Source of the DNA: Ceraceosorus guamensis
Taxonomy: Eukaryota; Basidiomycota; Exobasidiomycetes; Ceraceosorales; Ceraceosoraceae
NCBI RefSeq assembly: GCF_003144195.1
Contig: NW_020290003.1
Span: forward strand, 421,700-485,699
Direction: 5' to 3'
Length of the DNA: 64,000 bases
The notes beneath the pieces are model-generated. The model was not told where the DNA came from and did no database searches. It saw only the letters and a program-made list of their open reading frames with translations. Positions 11,399 to 24,243 of the stretch are shown piece by piece (within the stretch, counting starts at the first letter, position 1; the number at the start of each line of letters is the position of its first letter). The translations under genes and the position numbers were made by a program.

Positions 11399-14300
11399 AT
11401 GACGTCTCGACCGCACGAAGGCTCTGCTCCCACTCATCGTGCTTCGCATTCACCAACCTCTTCGTTTGGAGCGGAGCGCGGCAACTATGGGATGGGAATC
11501 AGAGAACAACGCGGGGTCGATCCGATCCAGGCATTGCAGTCGCATCGTGCCACGTCAGCCACAGCGATTCCTCGACACAACAGCCTCTCACCAACACCAG
11601 CCGCTTCACAGGCTGGCTTCGGCAGTCGTCATAGCTCTTTCGGCGTTTCAACAGGTTCGGCCTTTCCAGCCAGCCCAAGTCAACCCGGTTTCGACCACGG
11701 GGTCACGGGCAGCACTCATATGGTCCCTCCAGCTCTGGCGAACGGCGCCGGAAAAGCGTCCTCTCCTCGGTCCTTTGACCCCTCGATACCTGTAGCAGGC
11801 GGCAACGGCGGCCAGCAAACGTTGACCGCTAATCATTCTCCTCTGCGTTCATTCGCATCAGCCCAGAGCGGTAGCAGCAGTGACCATAGTCGTCACAGCA
11901 GTGGGTACGCCTCATCACTAGGGCTTGGTGGCAATGCCAACGCATCCCACGGCGGCAGCGCCACAGGAAGTAGTACACTCGGTGGGCACGCGTACCCTTC
12001 GCACCAAAGCCTGCGCAATTCGAGCACTTCGAACGGTCATTTAGCTCAACAGGCAGAAGATACCAGCGTCGAAGCAGCCATCGCTGCTGCGACCAAGAAC
12101 GGCCAGCCTTTGACGCCCTCTGCGATACATGCGGCGGCTGCGGCTATCGCTGCCTCCTCCAATCGACCACTCCTTCGATCTAATTTGTCGGACAATAGCA
12201 GCGTAGGAGGAGGTGCGAGCCTGCTGCCAGTGTCTCCAGGCTCCACAGGCATTCCAGCGTCAAGCCTGAACGGCGGTATCTCGGGGACAGACGAAGTGTC
12301 GGTATCAAGCTCGAGCACAAGCGGACCGCTCTCAGCCTCAGATCCTCGTACACAGCTGTACATCTCGAACTTACCCTACAGGGTGCGATGGCAAGACTTG
12401 AAGGATCTCATCCGCAAGGCAGGCACTGTGCTTAGGGCAGACGTTTCCCTCACACCGGACAACCGATCCCGTGGCTACGGCACGGTGCTGTTGGCGACTG
12501 AGGAGGATGCGCTGCGAGCAGTGAATATGTTCCAAGGATTTAGCTGGCAGGGCCGGACGCTTGAGGTGCGCATAGATCGATCTGGAACGCTGCTCTTGCC
12601 GACTACTCCTATTGGGGAGGAAGGCAGCGGGCAGAGTGCTTTGCTTGATGTTCCGAACCCTTCGATGAGCCTGTCTCAAGGTGATTCTTCGCATGGTCTC
12701 AGCAACTCAGCACCCCGTGCATCGATCTCGCACTCTCCAAACGTCCCGTCTCCGGGCAGCGGCATGTTGCCATCTCCAGCTATGCTCAACACGATTGCGA
12801 GCGGCGGGCCTGCCAATGCTGTCCCTAGTCCTGGGCTTTTGGATCCTTCAGCGGCGTCTTCTGGCTCTCAGGGACGCCAATCGCAGCAGTACCGCCCAGA
12901 CTACCCGACATACGACCAATCGCAGCAGCGTTCGCACAGCGCACAATATCCATCGCCACTTCCACGTCCTGCGCAGCAGCTCCCTCATCGACAGGGCGCA
13001 TACCCTTCACCGCAGCCTTATCACGGACAGCAGTATCAGCAGCCGCACCAAATTCAGCAGCATTTACAGCCTCTTCAGCAGCAGCAATCCTACGGTCAAG
13101 CTTCCGGCTCCCGCGCGCCTAGCGGTGGCTACAGCCCAGCATTGATTCCGTTCCTGAACAATGGGCGATCGGCGTCTGTCTCCGGCGGTGCAGGTGCCCC
13201 GCCTAGCGCTTCTAATGGTTGGGGCTCTGCCGGCCAACAAAGTCCTGTTCCTTCGACGTACAATCGTAGTGGCAGCTTCAGCGGCTTGTCGACTGCTCAC
13301 AGTCAGCCGCCGGGCTACCACTCGCCTCAGCATTTGCACCATACCGCCACTGCTCCGCCTCCTAATCTGAACGCTGGACTAGGCAGACCAACAGCGTACC
13401 TTGGTCCGCCTTTACCACCTGGAAGCGCCTCTTTACCTCCCGTCAACTCGTACTACGGCCGAGTCTTGTTCGTCGGCAACTTGCCCTTCCACTGCCAATG
13501 GCAGGATTTGAAGGATCTCTTCAGAGCTGCAGGAAACATACAAAGGGCAGACGTTGCGCTAACACCGGAAGGACGCAGTCGAGGTTTCGGCACGGTGCTG
13601 TTTTCAAGTCCGGATGACGCTCAGAACGCAGTTCGGATTTATCATGGGTGGGTCTTCTAGCGCGCGATTACGTCTACTTTGCGTACTTTATCCACTGACG
13701 CGGCTACACTTGCGTTCTGTAGGTACGAGTACAGTGGACGGACCCTCAAAGTCCACTTTGATCGATTTGCACAGATGACAGCTCCTGCTCCTGGTCAGCT
13801 GCCAGCAACGCCATCGCAGTATACAGGTGCTTTCAGCTCGGCCAACCCACCTAGTGCTCCAGTCGCGCAGACCCAGCCAAAAGCTCCGCCCACAAATCTG
13901 ATTGCGCAGGCTGCGAAAGCGCCCATCCTCACGCAGCAACCCAGCCCTGGCTACGCTGGAGCTCACATCGGGCAAGCAGGCGGGGGCTACCACATCCAGT
14001 CCCACGAGCAGAATCAACAGCAGCAGCGGCACCAATACGTGCTGCAGCAGAGATCTGTGCAGCAACAGCAGCAAGCCCAACATTTCCAACGCCAGCAGCA
14101 GGGCCCGTTCGACTACGCATCCCAAGGGCACAATTCAGACCAGTCTGGAGCTTACGGTTCCCGGGCTGCGCAGCAACAGTCGCACAACGCGAACTTTGGG
14201 GGAGGCAATCCCCATAGCAATTTCTCGTCTTTGCGTTATGCGGGCGATCAATCCCAGGAGTATGGCGGACAATACCAACTGCAGACTCAAAGCTCTCAGG

Positions 14301-15463
14301 ACGGCTCAGGAGCAGTGCGGCCCGGTCACATCGCCATGCCTGCCAATAACTTCTTCGCTGTTGGGCCTCTCTCGCCCGCTGTCGCCCCTCCCGTGGGGGG
14401 CCAAGCGCAGCGTCAGAACGTCCCGTCCATTCCGATGACGCCAGGCATGCCCAACTTTACCTTTGTGCCCATTCCGCAAACACCTCCAGCGTATCCTCAT
14501 CACATGCTCAGTCCAGGCTTTGGGCCCTTCAGTCCAGGTCTTGCGTCTCCGCACATGGGAGGACCTGCCACACCTGGCGCGGGGTCAGCTGCATTCAACC
14601 CCATCATCAACCCTGCTCCTGGTGCCCAACTCAATGCCGGCTATAATCCGTTGTTCCCTCCTGTCGGCTTTCAACAACCTCAAGGTCTACCGCAGACCCC
14701 CCACTGGTCCACGGACACGTCTTTGCACCAGCAGAGGCGTGGCAGACCGTCCCACAATCGGACGCAGCCTCAAAACCCGGGCGAGGTCGAGCGTCAGAGG
14801 CTTGAGGAAGCCACCACTCCGAGCGCGAATCCAGACGTGGGCAGGGCTGCAGCAGTCGAGCCATCTGAGCAAGCGAAGGTCGGGGACGCCGAAGATACCA
14901 AGAAGCCTCCAGATGAGGGCTATCCATTTCCTCTTGTGCAGCCGCACCTGGCCTCTTCTCTGTTGCAGCGGCGAGCCAGCACAAATTCGCCAGCCGGATC
15001 TCCATTGCCCGGAGGTCCAGGCAAGAGCGTCCAGTCAGGCTCGCAAGCTGGATTGACTGCAGCCGAGAATGATGGCCAAACTGCAGATCGTCGCGGCTCG
15101 CTTGACTTGCGGCAATTGGCCTCTGGAGACAAATCTGTGCTCACCGGTCTGGGCCTACCGAGCGCCAACACCGAGGAACTGACGCGGGCGATCGCGCGCA
15201 TGAGCGTTCAGGGCACCGCTTTAGCCAAGGGAGCTGGGTCCGCTTCCGGCGCTGCTCCTTCCCTCAGCCCAGCTCCACCATCTGCCCGATCGGTGTCGAG
15301 CACGTCAGACCGCGCGAGACATCCTTTGGCCGAGCAACTGAGCTCCACCGATCTGCAGACCTCAGCTGTCGGAAACGGCACTGGGGTCTCTGGAAGCGCT
15401 CTCGCGGACACCCCTAGCGCGGACGGAAGCGCTGCTGGCACGCCAGGCACGCAATTGCCGTGA
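11399..15463 (+). CDS. Two-RRM RNA-binding protein, Gbp2/Hrb1-like
   Basis: Exons 11399-13647 and 13723-15463 join in frame (1,329 aa). RRM1 spans about residues 318-396 (LYISNLPYRVRWQDLKDL and RSRGYGTVLL are the RNP2 and RNP1 regions). RRM2 spans about 687-770 (LFVGNLPFHCQWQDLKDLF, RSRGFGTVLF) and is split by the only intron. The WQDLKDLF-RxAG-xxxRADV signature is typical of the fungal Gbp2/Hrb1 group of mRNA-binding and export proteins, so mRNA binding is well supported while the exact orthologue is not. Everything else is low complexity: Ser/Gly-rich N-terminus, Gln-rich segments around 13000-13080 and 14010-14100, and Pro/Gly-rich C-terminus. The protein is much longer than yeast Gbp2 (about 430 aa). 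ATG 11399 opens the long frame without a competing upstream exon. Confidence 0.85.
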
Positions 15464-16128
15464 AGAGGCTACGTGCATCCACACACCCCCTTTTGCACCC
15501 GCGTCGCCCTCTTCTTATTCAGCCCCTGGTCTCTGCGGGTGCTCTGATTGCGATGTTTGGCTGGGGTAGAGCTCGCACGCTCCCCGCGCATCTCTCGTTC
15601 CCGCCCTCGACCTCTCGATCGTCATTTCTCTCATGGTTTCCCTCCCTTCATACAGCACATGGACTCGTATCGCCTCGCTTCGTCATACGTATTCCTCTTT
15701 CAAAACTTCCACGGCTTTCCCGCTTCCTCGAATCGGACTTTTGTGTCAAGACATCATCAAAGAAAGAGATCTCCATCTTACCGTCTGTCTCACGTCGAAC
15801 GCGACCGCGACCACGCGCCCTCTTGAATCCAATGAAATTGGCGATGGACAGACATCACTGGGGCCGCTAGACACTCTGTGCGCTCTGTTTCTCAATAGCA
15901 TTGGATTTTGTGGTCGCTTGACACAGTGCGTGTGATTTGAAGTGCGCACTCGACTTGGCTGGGTGCAGCTCGTTGGCAAGGCTCGGGGTTCGGGTCTCGC
16001 CCAAGGCCTCGGGTATATGGCCAGCTGAGAACCACTACGGACACCTTTGCCAAATGGCGGGTACGACCGGACAACTCTTCCGAAGGCCGCAACAGGCTAA
16101 TCTGTTTGATGCCAAGATCTTCGCTCTC
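15464..16128. other. Intergenic between convergent genes
   Basis: About 665 bp shared by the 3' ends of the RRM gene (+) and the zinc-finger regulator (-). It is CT-rich on the left. No coding exon or RNA gene was recognised. Confidence 0.5.
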
Positions 16129-18480
16129 CTACCAAAGGTGCGTGTTGCCCAAAATGTCCGGTGACGCGATGCTTTGCCCAGCCCCCATCATAGCATTGTG
16201 GCCACCGATGGCAGAGTGATTGGAGGCGATCGAGCCGGATCCCGCCGACATGGGAGAGTCGGCCAAGTGCAGGTCCAGATCCAAGCCGCTCATTCCAGGA
16301 GCCAGGAACACTGCAGTGTTGCGCAGAAGGGGAGCAGATGAAGCGTTGACGCTGAACGCGAGAGGATCGCCTAGGCTGGGTTCGTGAGAAGCGCCCGACG
16401 CTTCTGTCCTAGCTTGGCTGGGTCTTCGCGAAGATGCGCTCTGCGCCTCTGGATTGCCGACAATCTTCTCTGCTGCGTGATCGGCTTGCTGCGAAGCATT
16501 CATTAGCCCAGCCCAATCAAAGTTGAGCATATCGCCGTGGTTCGTCGTGGCGTCAAACACCGCAGACGCTGTCCCTGAGGCTCCATTTGTGCCTCTTCCT
16601 GCGCCTGACATGTGTTGCTGCGCCGCCTCGACGTTGTTGTGTTGTTCGTTGAAGTGAGTCAAGGGTGGGCCTTGCATATTGTGTGGCTGTGGGGGCGCGA
16701 AGCCCACTGCTGTATGCGAAGGTCCGTTTGTATCCCGCGAAGAATGGCCATACTCTGACGGCATAAAGGCAGCTTGGGCCAGAGCCAGTTGGTAGTCTTC
16801 AGGTAGCGACGTACCAAACATCTGGTTGGTGGGCTGAGATTGTGTTTGAGACCCGCTCGCGTGGAACTGCTGGCCATGCACATCAAACGAATTGGACCTT
16901 GCAAACGGTGCCTGGGAAGGCGTAGCCTGCTGCGACATAGATCTCTGATGTTGGAAACCGTGAGGGCCATGCTGGTGCATGATAGGCGGATGTGGTTGGT
17001 GCAAGTGCATCGTAGCAAAGTGGTTGCCCATGCTGGACGTGGACGCCCAGCTATGAGGACTAAGGGGAGCATGAGCAGCATCGTCGTAGCTCGCACTGAA
17101 GACACTCGCGCCACCTTCGTTTAAGCTGACTGCACTCGCGCTGCCATTGCTTCCGGCATTCGAAGCTGGACTAGTCTTTTTCAAGTGGTTGCCAAATCTG
17201 GACAAGGGTCGTCCGCGTTGCGGTTCCTGTGCAGAAGGTCCAGCGCCATCGTCGTCGCTCTCGACATCTTCGAGCGTCTTTTCTGCAGCGAACGAGGACG
17301 CTCCCATGCCGCGCATTGAAGCGCTGCGACTTCGCTGCGCAGCCGTGGGTCTGTAGACGCAATCTCCAGGCGCACCAAGACCGTGTGAGATGCATCTTGC
17401 GCAGGGCTCGTTGCCGTCGCATCGTGTCTTGAGCTGTGAGCATCTGAGACAGGCTAAAAGGTGGCCGATCGGTAATGGTATCAGAGCGTGAACAGACGTC
17501 TACGCTCTCATTGTACTAGTGGCTTGCTCACCCTTGGGAGACCTGTTTCGGATCACGGATCCTGAGCCCTTTGCGCCCACACCTTTGCTGCGCGAGTCGC
17601 GCTCGTGAAGCAGCCGATGATGGCGCACCAGAGAATCCTGTCTGCTGAAACACTGCGTTTCAAGTGGTAGATTGAAGTGAGCTCGAGCTGTGCACTCGAT
17701 GCGGAGGGCCGTAGAGCTCGTACCCACCTTGCCACACATTTCACAGACATACGGCTTGCACGTGAAATGCCGCAACGAGTGTCGTTGAAGATGCACCTTC
17801 CTGAGGGACGGAAGTGGAAGCAAAGGAGAAAGCGGGCAAGGTCAGTCAGATTGTCAGAGAGTCACTTCCCCATCGAGCAAGTAGTTGCGCGGCTCTCACC
17901 TCGCAAAGCAGGCACCGCAAGTTTCACACTTGTGTGGCTTGCGCTTCTTCAGTTCCTCCTCATCTTCGCCTTCGTTGGCAGCAGAGTTCTCTTCAGCGTC
18001 CTCGGCCACATTACCAGCGTCTCCGTCGGTGCCCGGGCTGCCGGCAGCATCGTCAGGAGAGGTCTTGTGCATCAGAGACGATCCTCCATTGAACGGTATA
18101 CCGTCTCGAAAAGAATTGTATGAAGAAGGAGAAAATATGTCTTGATCCAGTTGAACCTCGCTTTTGAACGCAGAGGGAGCAGAGAAGGCGATTGGGAAGT
18201 GCGTTGGGTGGAAGCCATTGGAGTTGGCGCTAGAGTGAAAGTCTGAAGGTGGGCTGAAAGTGGCGTGGTGATGCTCATGTATGCTCGAGAGGAGCGCACC
18301 AGGTTGGACCCCAAGACTTGAACTGTGATGGTTGGGCTGCATCTGTTGATGCTGAAATGTGTACGAGCCACCCATGGCGGACATGGAGTACGCCGTTGGA
18401 GTTGCATTTGCACCAGTGATAGTAGCGCTGCTTGCCCCAGAGGGAGCGTCCCAGATCAAATCATCCTCTTCGACACGCAT
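16129..18480 (-). CDS. Transcription factor with two C2H2 fingers plus a Zn(II)2Cys6 cluster
   Basis: Minus-strand exons 18480-17900, 17800-17728, 17652-17532 and 17453-16129 join exactly (699 aa). Finger 1, CETCGACFARKVHLQRHSLR-H (C-x2-C-x12-H-x3-H, about residues 186-206), and finger 2, CEMCGKCFSRQDSLVRHHRL-LH (C-x2-C-x12-H-x4-H), are each interrupted by an intron. They are followed by a fungal binuclear zinc cluster at Cys260, 263, 270, 276, 279 and 290 (CLRCSQLKTRCD, then EPCARC). An acidic stretch (EDAEENSAANEGEDEEE) precedes the fingers. The C-terminal 400 residues are rich in Gln, His, Ser and Asn; no clear fungal-specific TF (PF04082) domain was recognised. It is a nuclear DNA-binding regulator with unknown targets. 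The large intergenic space upstream could hold its promoter. Confidence 0.85.
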
Positions 18481-21400
18481 CGTGGCCTATTGTGGGTGTA
18501 TTGATCGGCTGTAGAGTCAGTGTATGCGTCTTGTGAATGGTATGATGATGTTGAAGGATGGGAAGAATGGGGAGAGGGGGCGTACCTTTGGACGACCAGT
18601 GGTCAGATGGACGTCTTTGACTGTTCGACGCGGTTGCTGTGTATCTCAAAACAAGGGGTTGAGCTGCAGTAGCGAAAAGCCAAATTCGCCTGCGTGCAGC
18701 AGCGTGTCTGTAGACGTTCTGCCCAGGGCTGCGAGCGAATATGTAGGAACTGTTGGATGGTGCACTAGGCGTGCGCCTGTATCCCTGTCAGCCGGACTTG
18801 TCTCAGAGGTCTGCGTGGACGTGCAGTCAGAGTGCAATTGGCTGGATGGTGGAGAGCGTTGTGCAGTGGCGGGCATTGGAACGGTACGGTACAGCTCTAC
18901 ATATGCAGGCATGCAGCGAGACTCCACGAGGCAGAAAAGGACCAAGCGAATCCGATGCACGGCATGACCTGCTTCTTGCCCTTCGGGGCCCTCGCAGGAT
19001 AGGCAGAATCGAAGTGCATAGCGTCTTGCTTTGAGAGGACTTCAGCCGAGATCGAAAACTCAATCAGTCTCGGGTGAGTCTACAGCAGGCGCGGCAGGCG
19101 CACAGCACAGCGCCTTCTTCGCACGGGACGCTCCTCCGCCCCGTCTGCGAAAAGTGTATGAATGACGCCTCAATATACACAGCGCAAGATTGAAGGGCTA
19201 TGCGACGGCTTGTCACACGGGAGAGCACGTCGTCATCTATGGCGGCAACATGCCTGCCGGTGCCAGCAGGTCTGGATCCGGGGGCGACTCTACTCGGTGG
19301 TCGAACTGCTGACCGGTCGGTTCTGCTCCGCCGTCGAGGCGAGACAATGGACGTAAACGTATTTGACCTCGCCCCATGATGGCCAAGCGAAGTAGTCAAA
19401 CGAACGCGCGTGCAGGCGCAGGCGCCTCAGCATGCAAGCACTATGCAAGCGGCACGCAGTCGATCCGAGCGGCGGTCGAAAAGAAGAAAAAAAAAATCTG
19501 GGGAAAAATGCGGGGAAGTGCTGAAGTGCCTAAAGGCTGCGCTGACCCTACTCCGGGCTCTACTGCCCGGACGACGCTCTCCGTTGCTCGACCGCGTTCT
19601 GCGCGACTGCTGCCGCGCAAGCTGCTGCTTGCCCTCAGCCGCGCGTGTCTCAACCCTTTGGCATCAAGTGCGTCATCGAATTGACATGCGCAGTCACTGC
19701 GCCTCATCAGTCTCACAACCGCCACATGCGGAGAAGAAGCAGCGCGCCGGCCACGCGTCTGCACGCGTACGCAAAAGCCGTTGGCAGTGCCCCAGACTTT
19801 CTTTGCAGTTGAGCCTTGGCACGCTCAGCTGCATGGGGCCCCGGGCATGACAGCTCAAGTTGGTCGAACGCAGAAGGCGGAAAAGTGCTGCGACCGACCG
19901 GGAATACAATTTACGAAGTCAAAGAATAATCACGAATGCAGCAACGATCAAAAGCGATTTGCAAACGGCCGCTGCAACCGCGTGGTCGCTCGTCGTCGCT
20001 GTGACTTTTCTGCTGCTCTTGCCGCACGCACGGATCGCGGTGAGCATGACCGAAACGTCTCGAAGGAGGCCTTGCCAGTCACAGAAGATGTCCCTTCGCT
20101 CCACTTTGACCGACCCTTGCCGTCCTCAGCAGCACCCACGTCTGGCACAGCGCCAATGCGTAATTGTCATGAGGAAAGAATAGGCAGCACTGAAAACTTC
20201 AGTCGGGGTTACGGTAGAAAGAGTGGACGCAACGTTTACAACAGTGTACTGTACTAGTCACGAGTCCGCCTGCATCGAGCGTGCTGGGTAAAGTCGAGCG
20301 CATGCGCGCACTGTCGAGAGTCTCTCTGGGCCCCTGCTTCCCTTCGCGTGGACGACTGAAACTACTCTCAGACTGTCACTCGGTCCAGCTGGGCAGTCGC
20401 AACGCTGAAACGACTCACCTGGCTAGTCGAGTTGATGCTCTTCTTCAGACCTTCTGGCACGCGCCTGCATTTGCGCTTTTGATTGGTCCGTACAAAATTC
20501 CGAAATGATCATCGACATGGCTGCACGCGCGCTTTGACCTCGCCGATCATGCGATGGAGTCGATGCTGAACGGGGCGCTGTCTCACTGATGACTCGCAAC
20601 TCGCCCACGACGACTCTTTCGGTGAAACTTCGCCATCCCAAGCAGACGTCTCTCTGCTGCATCGAGCGACGCTGCCGTCATACGTGGTTCAGCAAATTGT
20701 GAGTTCGACCGAGGGGTAATTGGTGCATTGCATGGCCGCGGAGATGTCCACGGCCGCTGCCGGACAAGCTCTCGTGCAGGACTTGGCCGGCACGATGTGC
20801 ATAGTCAAAGTGTTATGCGAAAGTCGAGATCCCTGCGCGCTGCTAGTCCTCTCGGAACGACACCAGTAACGCTAATGACTGCAGTCACGGGGAGGGCGCT
20901 AGGATAGAGCTCGAGTGAAGAGAGTGCTGTGGACCAAACATTTGGGGCCTTTCGTCCAATCGAATTGAAATCGACAAGAGATATGTGTACAGAGATCTGA
21001 CTGCCAAGCCTTGCGGAACAAGGCCCTGCTCTGCGGTCACTCTCAGTACTCATCGGCTTGCGTATCCCCGTCTAGAAAAGCCGCCGGCGAGCTACTGCAC
21101 GCCAGGCCAAGTCCGGTCAAGTGACGATCGGATCCATCATGCTGGGTAGCAAGTGCATCAGACCACTCATCAAGCGTCTTGCGTTGCGTGATACATGATG
21201 CCGGTGATTGCGGCGAGTCGTCCTAATCGTCTCGTACTCTGTCTCCTCTACCTTGGGACATGCGCCGGTAGTATCGACGAAGAAGATTGAGTCCGCTAGA
21301 ATTTAGGGCTCCTACTTGATTCATGCCTCCACCGCATCATCCCAAGCTGCCACGTACGATTTCATTGTGCTTCGTCGGTAGCAGTTTCTAGAGGACGATC

Positions 21401-24243
21401 TCCTCCGTGCACTCGCCACAACGCGGGTTCCGGGCTGTTTGCGACGCTTGACGAAGCTCTGCTTGACTCCGTGGAGCCTGCTACCTGACCTCGGTGCCGT
21501 TCGGTGCCAACGAAGGATTTCCTTCTCTATAGCGAAGCGCCCATCAAGTGCGAGTCGGACAGACGGACGGACCAAATTTGTCTCACCCGCTCGCGCTAAA
21601 GTCTGGGGTGCATCGAGTAGCGCGACGTTCGTGGTTGCATGGCGTTATTGCGATGATTCTGTACAGTCACAGTCAAAGGTACCCTATCGGTATAGCTGTA
21701 GCTTTGACAATTCACGTCAACCACGAATCGCCCACTGCTGGTCAACTGCTTGACGCGAGAGCGTGGGCTGACTCGAGCGCCGCGATTTGCAAGTCATGTT
21801 GGGGTGCATCTACAGTCACGAGTCTACATACGACATTCACGCTCATCCAAGAATCAATGTCACTTCGGATTAAATTTCGAACCCCCCATCCATAGACTGC
21901 GTGATCTTTGAGTGACAATCTTTGTGGTCGGGGCAGCAGCTTCAGTACAGGGAGAAGAAGATAGGTGAAGCAAGTCTCGCGTCATATGACCTGTACCGCC
22001 TTGCGTAGATACGGAACCCACGAATGGCAAGATTGAGGGCGTGGCGGAGATCACCTTTTCAGGACAGCGTCGACTTAAAGCAAGTATCAGTGCCCAAGCA
22101 CGCTGCCATCTGGCTCACAGCACCGCTACTGGCCACATCGCGATACGCCTTCTCACCTTAACCTGATTCACTGTCGCCGAATTGCCTGGTCTTCTACGCT
22201 GCTCTTGCCCTACGCCGATCTGGAAGTGAAAAGCAAGAAGCACTCGACGGCGCACTGCGCGTCAAGGTCAGAGTCCACCATCACGGCCCTTTATCGCCCA
22301 TTCCCAGCCATCACATTTCTCTTCGCAATCCACGACTATACGAGCGCTGGCTCAACTTCCCGATGTATTGGCGATTAATGACCACTTGCCGACGGAGCCA
22401 GAAGTGCAGGGAAAAGAGCACACTGCAGACGACCTTGGAAGAGGGAAGGCTTGCGCGCGCGCGCGCGTCCGCGCGGGCTTTGGCTCTTTGCGAAAGCATG
22501 CTGGTACGCGGAAGGACTGCCGATCGCACAGGTATTTGACTGGCTCGGTAGAGCAGCATGATGGTTAAGGTCCGGGCTTACAGCTGGGTCTTGCACTTGA
22601 ACGGATCTCTCGACACAGATGAAGGTCGGAAATTGCAATGTCATCTTCGCAAGTTGATACGCACATACCACGTTCGCGCGCCCGCGCGCTCCCCCTTGCC
22701 TTTGTTGGAGCAGTCCCCACGACATGACCCAATGGTGAGCTACGCGATAAGGGTGCGTTCGCGGAGGGATGACGGGGTACTTGCCGTCGTGCAAGTTGGA
22801 TTTCATATTGTGACAGTTTTCTATTCCTCTGCGCAAGTGGAGCCACGAGCCTTTGAGGAGATGTTCACCAAATTCCGCCAACATTTGCCGGTCAGCTTCT
22901 TCACGTGCCAAGTCTCATGTCTCAGCTTTGCTTGCGCGGTGTTTGTTTGGGAACGTTCTGCGGCAAGCTGCTGCTGATCGCTCTCGATGGCAGATGCGAG
23001 GACTGCCCAGAGGCAGCAGGCAAGCGGTCTGTCTGCATCGCTGACTGCATGGACACCTAGCTGCGTCCTGTGTACTCCCTCACGCCTCCACAAGTTCCAC
23101 TTTGACTGGGGAGCCCATCCTCTTGTTTGTATACGCGAGATGAATCAGAAGCGTTCGATCCCCGTGGTCGCGAGTCTCGGTCCACGTAGGCGCTCGCGCC
23201 TTGGCACAAGTACCGAATTTTATTGCATCACCAGCAGAAGAAGAGTCTGCCTCTGAGTTGATTTCTTGATTAGCTCGACTGCCGGATCCTGCTTCACTAG
23301 CGTGCTCCGAAAGTCGAACCCCTCTGCGGCGCTGCAGAAAAGACGCACGTCGATTCAATGTCTGCACAAGGTGTTGCAGATCGCGTAGGTGGATGCGATA
23401 CGGCACTGACACCCGTGACTTTTGACTCACACTGTGACTATGGGCGCGTACTGCACCAGTCGCTATCTTGATCCCGAATCAGCGTGCTTTTGGACGCCTG
23501 AACAGTAAGTCTCGGTAAAACGCGACCTGCTCGACAAAGCACGAGCTGCGCTGCTGCTACCGCTCACAAAGCCTCCAGGTGCGGTGAGGGATTGGGCTCT
23601 TTCGGTGTCGCGCGGGTTGAATGCGAGAAGCGCTAGACAAAACGTCGGGCATACCTTGGACTGCAGCACAACGGCCCTTCCAGTTTGTCCGTTAGGTCCG
23701 GCACCAACTGCCCAGATTGCAGCTTAGGCTTGGGCCACAAGCTCGACAACTTGTGCGTGTGTGCCGTTGCTGCCTCGAACGGACATCTGCGAGGAGCCAT
23801 GATGTTCAGTTGCCGGTCTTGCATTTCATTGGCGCAAGCAAAAGCTAACAAATCGCCCGGCGAAGCCTCGTCAAACTACCTTGTGAACGGCAAAATTGAG
23901 GGGCAGCGGCAAGCGAGTGCGCCCACCCCTTACCTTTCTTGATCGGACCCCATGAGGCGCTTCGAGATCAAAGCGCGGAAGTCAAGGAGGAGCGTGTTCG
24001 AGCGAGTGCGCTAAGGGGCCGCACCTTGCAGCACGCCTTTTGAAGACCTCATGGTCACACTCAGAATGATGAGAATGTGCAGATCCTCTCGCTCACTGAA
24101 AAGTACAACACGGCACCACCACCTTCCCCTACACACTACTCCGGATACCCAGACAACTCCCCGCCACCTGTCCCTCCTTTTGCCCCTCTCCGCTCCTTTC
24201 TCACTCCCTTGCTCTGTCATCGCATCTCACCTCCCGTCTAGCC
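18481..24243. other. 5.7-kb gene-poor stretch
   Basis: This is the longest interval without a recognisable gene. Open frames are short, overlap on both strands, and lack domains or consistent splice-compatible extensions. It contains a GC-alternating run (22453-22467), a second GC-alternating cluster near 22675-22690 and a pyrimidine-rich tract just before the lipase ATG (24100-24235). It could hold long regulatory regions for the divergent regulator and lipase genes, a long non-coding RNA or a decayed gene; the sequence alone does not decide. Confidence 0.5.
22453..22467. repeat. Alternating GC run
   Basis: A (GC)7 run followed closely by TCCGCGCGGGC, the most extreme purine-pyrimidine alternation in the window and a candidate Z-DNA-prone site. 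It lies in non-coding DNA. Confidence 0.7.

Noticed and set aside
23080-23430. 116-codon minus-strand frame with some helix-like sequence (LRDLQHLVQTLNRR)
   Set aside because: No family recognised and no supported neighbouring exons; too weak to annotate as a gene.
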